From the NCBI GenBank assembly GCA_029856295.1, contig JAHQWS010000013.1, positions 1 to 10,942 of the forward strand: a stretch of DNA of 10,942 bases. Reading direction: 5' to 3'. The translations under genes and the position numbers were made by a program. The notes beneath the pieces are model-generated. The model did not search any database. It saw only the letters and a list, made by a program, of their open reading frames with translations, and was not told the origin of the DNA. The DNA is from Promethearchaeia archaeon. GTDB taxonomy: Archaea; Asgardarchaeota; Lokiarchaeia; Sigyniarchaeales; SOKP01. Numbering within the stretch: the stretch's first letter is position 1; every line of letters starts with the position of its first letter. Shown here in pieces: positions 5,882 to 10,942 of this stretch.

Positions 5882-7726
5882 TTACTTTCTTTCTATAATG
5901 GGAATATCAATAAATGAAGGATTTTTAGCATTTCGTTCAATTGTAATTACGGGTTTTCCTTCAGCAGGATAGCGCATAAAAACCTCTTTATCTGCCCCTG
6001 CAATTGCTACACGAATTCTATGACCTTCCTTAACTAAAACAGATGTTGCGTGTAAGCCAAATTTTATTTCTGAAATCTCATGTGGCACAAGAAGGAGAGC
6101 ATCTTTCTTCAGAAAAGTATGATAAGGAATCAGAATCTTGTATGGAGATTCCTCTGAGGATAATTTTCTATGAAGTAATCGCAAATTTCCATCAGTTAGA
6201 TAAGTCACGTTGCCTGCCTCATCAACCTCTTCTAAATATATGAAAACCGCGCCATCTTCATGTGTCGATGACAGATATAAAGTAATTATTGGATTTCCCG
6301 TAATTTCTAGATCCTTTTCCAAAGGAGCACTCGTGTAGGTGAGTAATTTCTTATCGGCTTTTGTTCTATTACTATAATCAATTGGGAGCCCTGCTGGTGC
6401 CATCCAACGATTGAACAATCCTGTAGTAGTTCTAAAGTTGACTTTATAATCGTCTGCTCCATCTTTCGCTTGAGGTTCATTTTTAGTTAATCCGTTATTT
6501 TCTTGAAGATACCATTTCTGCGAATCTTGCCCTAAAGGAGGCCAAATATGCGATTTTTTCCACTTTTCTTCACCCATTGTATAATAATATAAGATTTTTT
6601 CTGAAAAATCTCCTTTTAGAATTCTATTGAAGAAACTAATTTCAGTTTTAATACGATCATGCGGAGAAGGAGTTACTTCTGTCCGTGATGGATAAAATGG
6701 ATTTGCTGGTAGATGGGCTCCATGATTCCAATCACCAATTATAGCAATCTGAGGATTTCTTAAATTCAAAAACCGTCCAATAACAACATCAGCAAAATTC
6801 GCATCCAACCAAGAAGCCCAGCTATATATCGGGATATTTAATTTTTGTAATTCCTGTTGATATCGAAAAAGGCTTCGGGTATCAAATGCACTCTCCTCAC
6901 TTCCAATTTTAACAACGTCGTCGCGATGATTTACATCATTAATATTATCAAAAGCAGCTTCATTATTAGTATGTTCTTGTATAGCTTCTTTTAATTGAGT
7001 ATATTCCGTATCTGAGTGGACATACTTTACCCCCTTCATTAGCATCCAACGAAATGGGATGAGTATCTTCATTTGGTTCTGTACGTTTTGATCCAGTTGT
7101 TTTCCATAAAACGACCATAATTGTATAAACGCGGTGTTAAAGCACCCTCCCGGTAAAATCATATCGAAAAAATGATCCCAACCACTGTGACCAGGCATTA
7201 CACTTTTGACTGCAGGATGATTATTCGTTGCTAACCATTCTGATGTAAATCCTGTATAAGATATACCATTAGATACTACATTACCATCTGACCATGGCTG
7301 ATTAATAATCCAATCAACAATATCGCTCCCATCCTTAACCTCGTCCTCAGAAAATGGCCCTAATCTATAACCGTAGGAAGCTCCACAGCCTCTTACATCA
7401 ATATATACACATACATATCCATTCCCAGTAAATAACTCCGTTTTTGGATAATGATCCACCGTCTCTCTCCATATCCATCTGAAAGGTAGGCGAAGATGAT
7501 GAGTTCTTTGATAGCGGGTCTGATATAGCAATGTAGGCAATTTATCTTCAGTTGATAAGCCCTTAGGTATACAAATCGTTGCGGCAATTCTTACGCCGTC
7601 TCTCATGGTTATATAGGTAGAAGTGACCTTAAAATCATCAAATTTTGGCTGAAAATAATATTCATCCTTTTGGTGAAATGGATTAGTTTCTTGATTTTGA
7701 CTTCCTGTCAAATTTCTCTGCTCCAT
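5882..7726 (-). CDS. CocE/NonD-family serine hydrolase (PepX/S15-like)
   Basis: The 614-residue protein matches the CocE/NonD hydrolase family (TIGR00976 type), which cleaves esters or peptides. The alpha/beta-hydrolase core runs over about residues 35-370. The nucleophile is Ser156 in GISYTG (154-159), the acid is probably Asp308 in SWLDAN, and the base is His335 in GDWNHG (331-336). Tyr72 in QTRYQR matches the tyrosine that helps form the oxyanion hole in cocaine esterase. YIDVRGCGAS (108-117) is the typical strand-loop of the family. The C-terminal half, from about 430, is the PepX_C jelly-roll domain (for example ITLYLSSTHEDGAVF and the HRIRVAIAGAD stretch). Length is normal. No signal peptide or membrane anchor is seen, so it is probably cytosolic. 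No Shine-Dalgarno precedes the ATG, hinting at a short or leaderless mRNA. Substrate is unknown; the small gene downstream is likely in the same transcript. Confidence 0.93.
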   Translation of the reverse strand: MEQRNLTGSQNQETNPFHQKDEYYFQPKFDDFKVTSTYITMRDGVRIAATICIPKGLSTEDKLPTLLYQTRYQRTHHLRLPFRWIWRETVDHYPKTELFTGNGYVCVYIDVRGCGASYGYRLGPFSEDEVKDGSDIVDWIINQPWSDGNVVSNGISYTGFTSEWLATNNHPAVKSVMPGHSGWDHFFDMILPGGCFNTAFIQLWSFYGKQLDQNVQNQMKILIPFRWMLMKGVKYVHSDTEYTQLKEAIQEHTNNEAAFDNINDVNHRDDVVKIGSEESAFDTRSLFRYQQELQKLNIPIYSWASWLDANFADVVIGRFLNLRNPQIAIIGDWNHGAHLPANPFYPSRTEVTPSPHDRIKTEISFFNRILKGDFSEKILYYYTMGEEKWKKSHIWPPLGQDSQKWYLQENNGLTKNEPQAKDGADDYKVNFRTTTGLFNRWMAPAGLPIDYSNRTKADKKLLTYTSAPLEKDLEITGNPIITLYLSSTHEDGAVFIYLEEVDEAGNVTYLTDGNLRLLHRKLSSEESPYKILIPYHTFLKKDALLLVPHEISEIKFGLHATSVLVKEGHRIRVAIAGADKEVFMRYPAEGKPVITIERNAKNPSFIDIPIIERK

Positions 7727-7744
7727 TGGTTAATTTATAGATAA

Positions 7745-7767
7745 TAAATTAAATAACGTTTAATTTA
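7745..7767. repeat. Inverted repeat overlapping the hydrolase promoter region
   Basis: TAAATTAAA, a five-base centre TAACG, then TTTAATTTA form a perfect 9-bp inverted repeat 19-41 bp upstream of the hydrolase ATG. If that mRNA is leaderless, the TATA box must fall inside the repeat, where an operator would block it. Being pure A/T, the arms could arise by chance. Confidence 0.3.
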
Positions 7768-7876
7768 ACTTTTAATGTTCTTGAATAAAAGCTTTACTTT
7801 TTCTACTACATAAGACAAAAGTGTAAGATTGTTCTTTTTAGAAATACATTCTAATAGATAAATTTCATATTTAAAT

Positions 7877-7885
7877 AAAAAAAAA
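7877..7885 (-). terminator. T9 terminator after the DUF998-like gene
   Basis: An uninterrupted run of nine A on the plus strand reads T9 on the minus strand, 11 bases after the stop of the gene at 7896-8570. This is the strongest oligo-T signal in the window. It separates that gene from the hydrolase gene further downstream. The rest of 7727-7895 holds the hydrolase promoter region. Confidence 0.55.
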
Positions 7886-7895
7886 TAAGAATTGA

Positions 7896-8570
7896 TTAGT
7901 CTTTTTCTAATTTCCAGGCTCCAAAGGTTAAAATAGAAAATCCCATAAAAATCGAAAATCTGCCGATTTTCTGACCAATTGTTAATAGAGCACGAATTCC
8001 TAATCCCAATGAGATAAGCGCCATTATTAAAAATATAAAGAAGATGATTGTAAAGATCATAAATGCGTATACGTATTCTTTGGAAAGTTTCTCACTTCGA
8101 TACAATGCGACTGTATATAAAACCATCGTAATAAAAATAGCTACATACGCCACAATTGCAAAGAGCATATGCGGGGCATATAAAATGTCTGCTGGTGTTG
8201 GAACCACTGCAATGAAACCAATAGAAGAAATAATTCCAAAATAAGCCCCGATCTTGGTTAACCTTTTTTCCAGAGTATTTTCATTGAACAACCTTGGAAA
8301 TACAAGATAAAAGGGTATCATAGTTATGCCTATAGTACAATATGCAATGGAGAAAAAAACCATTGATATTAGATTAGATTTCCCGTTATGAGCGACTATT
8401 CTGCCTGTATCGCTAAAAGTATTGAACCAAAAAGTGTATCCTGGTGCACTGGGATCGTCTAGCGTCCCTCCAGCATAAAACATCATAGCCATAAAAATAA
8501 AGATGATGTATATCACTATACCTACGATCTCGATGACGTAGGCTTTTCTATTTGAAATGTTAATGTCCAT
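7896..8570 (-). CDS. Six-helix membrane protein, DUF998-like
   Basis: The 224-residue protein has about six hydrophobic helices, near residues 13-33, 66-92, 106-124, 132-156, 165-190 and 200-217. The loop after helix 1 holds FNTFSDTG (49-56), close to the N-x-x-SDLG loop of DUF998 proteins. A conserved-looking PTPADILYAPH (124-134) before helix 4 matches the place of a His in that family. Assignment to DUF998 is by pattern and is uncertain; no function is established for most of the family. The ATG has AAAGG directly next to it, which is too close for a normal Shine-Dalgarno. It lies 250 bp downstream of the four-helix membrane-protein gene, so joint transcription is unproven. Confidence 0.8.
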   Translation of the reverse strand: MDINISNRKAYVIEIVGIVIYIIFIFMAMMFYAGGTLDDPSAPGYTFWFNTFSDTGRIVAHNGKSNLISMVFFSIAYCTIGITMIPFYLVFPRLFNENTLEKRLTKIGAYFGIISSIGFIAVVPTPADILYAPHMLFAIVAYVAIFITMVLYTVALYRSEKLSKEYVYAFMIFTIIFFIFLIMALISLGLGIRALLTIGQKIGRFSIFMGFSILTFGAWKLEKD

Positions 8571-8820
8571 CCTTTAATCCCTAATTTTCCTAATTTCAAA
8601 AATTAAATTATTATTAATAATATTTTTCTTTTATTTTATTTAATCATTCCACTGAGACAAAAATGTTTAAATACTCTTTTGACACTATTATCGTTATTTA
8701 TTTATAGAATGATTAAAATTCTTTTAGTCTCTGAACTTTGAAATTATATTGAATTGAATTTCCCGGGATAAATTATTTAAGTACTATTTAAACCCCTTAT
8801 TTTCTCCCCAGATTTCTAAA
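8571..8820. other. AT-rich intergenic region with candidate TATA box
   Basis: This gap between two minus-strand genes holds no supported gene. On the minus strand CTATAAATAAAT (about 8697-8708) is a good TATA match, which would give the DUF998-like gene a leader of roughly 100 bases; a second TATTTAAA lies near 8665-8672. A TCCCGGGA palindrome at 8761-8768 stands out as the only GC-rich block in the stretch. Confidence 0.3.
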
Positions 8821-9309
8821 TTATTTCTTTTGGAATGGGCAAATGCCTAAAAGCTTAATTTTACATTCTCGGCACACATTTCTATTTAAAATTATGAAAA
8901 AAGGAACGATTGCTATGCAAAGAAATATGATCAAAAATATGATTGACATGAATTGCCCAAAAATTAGAAATGATATACTCATCATTAACATCGGCCATAT
9001 CCACGCTAGTATAGCCCACACAATCACGTATCTCTTATAAATACGTGGAAATGTTTCCTTGTATTGAGATAAATATTCCTCTTGAGTCATGGGTGGAACT
9101 AACTTATACACACAATTCTTACATACAAGCAGGCTAAATAAATGATGAAAGAAGATAAAATTCACTAGAAAATAACTAATAGCTATAACTATATTTAAAT
9201 ACAAAACTGGACTGAACCAGAGCAATCCAATGGCTCCTGTTATCCAAATTATGTGATTTTCTAAATAATATGCAGCATTCGTAGAGGCAGCACATTTTTC
9301 TCTTTTCAT
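8821..9309 (-). CDS. Four-helix membrane protein with paired CxxC motifs
   Basis: The 162-residue protein is not one I recognise. It has four hydrophobic segments (about 20-36, 38-62, 94-116 and 119-141). C63-x-x-C66 follows helix 2 directly, and C146-x-x-C149 with C157 follows helix 4. With the N-terminus inside, both CxxC pairs and the basic loop (K84 to R93) fall on the cytosolic face, so they could together bind a metal such as zinc or an iron-sulfur cluster; this is inference. C6 and H55/H56 are further possible ligands. The ATG is preceded by a strong Shine-Dalgarno, GGGAG at 9317-9321, seven bases away. The gene is transcribed divergently from the GNAT gene across a 120-bp gap. Confidence 0.8.
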   Translation of the reverse strand: MKREKCAASTNAAYYLENHIIWITGAIGLLWFSPVLYLNIVIAISYFLVNFIFFHHLFSLLVCKNCVYKLVPPMTQEEYLSQYKETFPRIYKRYVIVWAILAWIWPMLMMSISFLIFGQFMSIIFLIIFLCIAIVPFFIILNRNVCRECKIKLLGICPFQKK

Positions 9310-9360
9310 ATACTCTCTCCCTTAAAAATTTATATTTCCTTTGAAATTTAGAATTAACAA

Positions 9361-9371
9361 CATTATAAAAA
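9361..9371. promoter_or_regulatory. TATA element possibly serving both divergent genes
   Basis: CATTATAAAAA reads TATAAAAA on the plus strand and TTTTTATAATG on the minus strand. Starts about 25 bp away in either direction (near 9393 and near 9340) would give leaders of about 30-40 bases that contain the Shine-Dalgarno of the GNAT gene (GGGTGA, 9418-9423) and of the CxxC membrane-protein gene (GGGAG, 9317-9321). Confidence 0.4.
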
Positions 9372-9391
9372 CACTTTTATGATTAACTAAC

Positions 9392-9408
9392 GATTATTAT
9401 ATATAATC
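9392..9408. repeat. Inverted repeat upstream of the GNAT gene
   Basis: GATTAT, centre TATAT, then ATAATC form perfect 6-bp arms about 22 bp upstream of the GNAT start. It may be an operator at the likely transcript start, an alternative TATA element, or chance in AT-rich DNA. Confidence 0.25.
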
Positions 9409-9429
9409 AAAACTTTTGGGTGAATATCT

Positions 9430-10575
9430 ATGGTAAAGATTATTTATCGTAATTATAGAGTTGGTGATGATGAGCAGCTCGCAGATTTATATAATCGAGC
9501 ATTCCAAATGGCAGGCTTTAATATGCTAAGAACTACCAAAAATTGGAATTGGAGATACGTTCAATCTCCCAATTTTGAGCCTGAAATGGTCCATATTGCG
9601 GAAAATATTGAGAATAAAAAGATTGTTGGAGCTCTATGTGCTAATTTAATAGAGGAATTATCATTTAACGATAAAAAATATCTCATTGGAGATATAAATG
9701 ATGTAATTTGTCATCCAAATTATACCAAAAGAGGTATTGCTAAAACTTTAATGGAAAACGCACTTAATTATTTGAAAAGAAAGAATTGTGATATCTCAAT
9801 GTTTTCAGCCGATAATAGTTATTTTCCAAGGGAGAAGATTTACCCGAAATATGGTTATCAGGTGGTTGAGAATTTATCTGTTTACTTAAATTGTGCTAAT
9901 CTCCTTAAATTAGTTAAGGATTTTCCCGGATTTGGTTATTTTTTTCCTGTTTTATTTATGAATTCATATATTCCTCGAATCTTATATAGATTTTTTATCA
10001 GATTTAATCCCTTTTTTAAGAATTTTTCATATGAAATTTTCTATAATAAAAAGCATTTTGTCTATAGAAATGCAGCTAATGAAATATTGAAAAAAAATTA
10101 CACGGCAATCCCCAATTTTGATCGGAAGAGAGTTTTATGGTCTCGAGTAAATGTTCCATCGAGAAAACACGCTCCAACCTATATTTTTATTCGAAAAGAT
10201 AATCAAATTATAGGATGTGCTACATTAACTCATACTAGTATATTCTATCTCAAATATGGAATAAAATTAAGGGTAGGATTTGTGTATGAAATTCTCTTGG
10301 ATAAAAGCTATTTTACTACACACCGAAATTTTTATTTTGGATATATTTATCTTATTGATAAAATATTGAGGGCAGCAAGTAAACGATTTATAGGTATTTC
10401 AATTATTTTAGCAAGTTCAAACCAACATGAATTAATAAAGGCCCTCAAGGCGATGAGGTTTATAAAATTCACAACTGCGAGTATAATGATGAAACCGATA
10501 AATAAAGCTATACCAGATTTAGATGTTAAGAAATATTTTTATCTTCCCTCTTATTTAATACTAGGAATGCCATAA
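9430..10575 (+). CDS. Two-domain GNAT-family N-acetyltransferase
   Basis: The 381-residue protein begins with a GNAT fold (about residues 3-155). Its acetyl-CoA motif A is DVICHPNYTKRGIAKTLM (91-108); KRGIAK corresponds to the family's Q/RxxGxG/A loop, though the first position is Thr. YPKYGYQVV (138-146) is the usual late GNAT helix-strand. The second half (about 215-365) again shows GNAT-like strands (YIFIRKDNQIIGCATL, then VGFVYEILL) but no motif A, as in the Eis-like or Acetyltransf_9 tandem GNAT proteins, where the second copy is structural. A hydrophobic, aromatic-rich linker (165-200) joins them and could touch the membrane. The acetyl acceptor is unknown. The ATG has Shine-Dalgarno GGGTGA (9418-9423) six bases away. 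The gene downstream begins 35 bases later and may be cotranscribed. Confidence 0.88.
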   Translation: MVKIIYRNYRVGDDEQLADLYNRAFQMAGFNMLRTTKNWNWRYVQSPNFEPEMVHIAENIENKKIVGALCANLIEELSFNDKKYLIGDINDVICHPNYTKRGIAKTLMENALNYLKRKNCDISMFSADNSYFPREKIYPKYGYQVVENLSVYLNCANLLKLVKDFPGFGYFFPVLFMNSYIPRILYRFFIRFNPFFKNFSYEIFYNKKHFVYRNAANEILKKNYTAIPNFDRKRVLWSRVNVPSRKHAPTYIFIRKDNQIIGCATLTHTSIFYLKYGIKLRVGFVYEILLDKSYFTTHRNFYFGYIYLIDKILRAASKRFIGISIILASSNQHELIKALKAMRFIKFTTASIMMKPINKAIPDLDVKKYFYLPSYLILGMP

Positions 10576-10610
10576 ATTAAATTTGAAAATAAACACTATA
10601 ATATTTATAA

Positions 10611-10942
10611 ATGAATGTAATAGATGTTAGAAAAAAAACACCTTTCAAGATTGATTCTAAGGTTCTAGTAGCTGAAGATTTATTGCCCTCTAAAGAAATT
10701 ATGGGTGATTATTTGGAAACATTCGCAATTACCCCTATAATTCTTATAGAAAATATAGAAGTCCGAAACAAGGAAGATATTTTCAGAATTGTAGTGAAAA
10801 AGAAAATATATAATCAATTATTCGTGTTAGCTCGCGCATACCTTTACTTAGATAGTACAAAAAATCATATATGTTTCTACTTCGATGGCTTTCCTTGGTC
10901 ATATCTCCTTGAAAATGTGAATCCCGAAACGAGAAAAAAAAT
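10611..10942 (+). CDS. Start of an unrecognised gene, cut by the window end
   Basis: From the ATG at 10611 an open frame of 110 codons runs to the window edge with no stop. The protein begins MNVIDVRKKTPFKIDSK and contains mixed strand and helix-like stretches (TPIILIENIEV; IFRIVVKKKIY; HICFYFDGF). No family is recognised. Codon use looks like its neighbours. It lies 35 bases after the GNAT stop. No Shine-Dalgarno is seen; an AT palindrome TATAATATTTATA (10597-10609) sits directly before the ATG, too close to serve as TATA box for a start at this codon. If that box is used, translation might instead begin at a later codon, such as the ATG at 10701. Confidence 0.6.
   Translation, partial: MNVIDVRKKTPFKIDSKVLVAEDLLPSKEIMGDYLETFAITPIILIENIEVRNKEDIFRIVVKKKIYNQLFVLARAYLYLDSTKNHICFYFDGFPWSYLLENVNPETRKK

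Noticed and set aside
6043..6243. Plus-strand open frame inside the hydrolase gene
   Set aside because: It lies antisense to the PepX_C domain and has no motif.
7393..7587. Minus-strand alternative frame inside the hydrolase gene
   Set aside because: It is the same strand but another frame within a conserved hydrolase core; no frameshift is needed because the main frame is intact.
8044..8244. Plus-strand open frame inside the DUF998-like gene
   Set aside because: It is antisense to membrane helices and has no promoter or Shine-Dalgarno of its own.
8843..9040. Plus-strand open frame inside the CxxC membrane-protein gene
   Set aside because: It is antisense to the helix-rich coding sequence and has no supporting signals.
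1..10942. tRNA, rRNA, riboswitch, CRISPR or insertion sequence
   Set aside because: No TPsiC-like GGTTCRA context, no structured GC-rich block, no spaced long repeats and no transposase-like protein were seen on reading both strands by eye.

Overview
The window is very AT-rich and compactly coded. It most likely comes from an Asgard archaeon (Lokiarchaeia-like), although no rRNA or marker gene is present to settle this. The main clue is a large protein at 3862-5430 that joins a roadblock/MglB-type domain to a Rab/Ras-like small GTPase. Archaeal signals agree: TATA boxes about 25 bp upstream of likely transcript starts, at least one probably leaderless mRNA, GGTGA/GTGAG-type Shine-Dalgarno sites, TTG start codons, and oligo-T runs after genes. 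There are no tRNA or rRNA genes, insertion sequences or CRISPR arrays that I can see.

Layout. Positions 1-889 hold a minus-strand multi-pass membrane protein of unknown function. Positions 1098-3570 hold a minus-strand, tightly spaced three-gene cassette. In order of transcription it encodes a class I SAM methyltransferase, a radical SAM/SPASM enzyme with a full cysteine set, and a DUF2064 (TIGR04282-type) nucleotide-sugar transferase-like protein. This looks like a small-molecule or peptide-tailoring pathway whose product cannot be read from sequence. A 291-bp divergent intergenic region (3571-3861) separates it from the GTPase gene and contains four 11-bp repeats spaced one DNA helical turn apart.

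Positions 3862-5430 (plus) encode roadblock + GTPase + a third domain that looks like a decayed second GTPase. The active-looking GTPase has an unusual G3 box, WDIGAQ, in which the gamma-phosphate-sensing glycine is alanine.

Positions 5461-7726 (minus) hold a CocE/NonD-family serine hydrolase followed closely by a small acidic protein of unknown function. Positions 7896-9309 (minus) hold two membrane proteins: a six-helix DUF998-like protein, and a four-helix protein with two CxxC pairs predicted to lie on the same membrane face. Positions 9430-10942 (plus) hold a two-domain GNAT acetyltransferase and the start of an unrecognised gene cut by the window edge.

The most noteworthy elements are the three-module GTPase protein and its altered switch motif, the phased repeats upstream of it, and the methyltransferase/radical SAM/DUF2064 cassette transcribed divergently from it.
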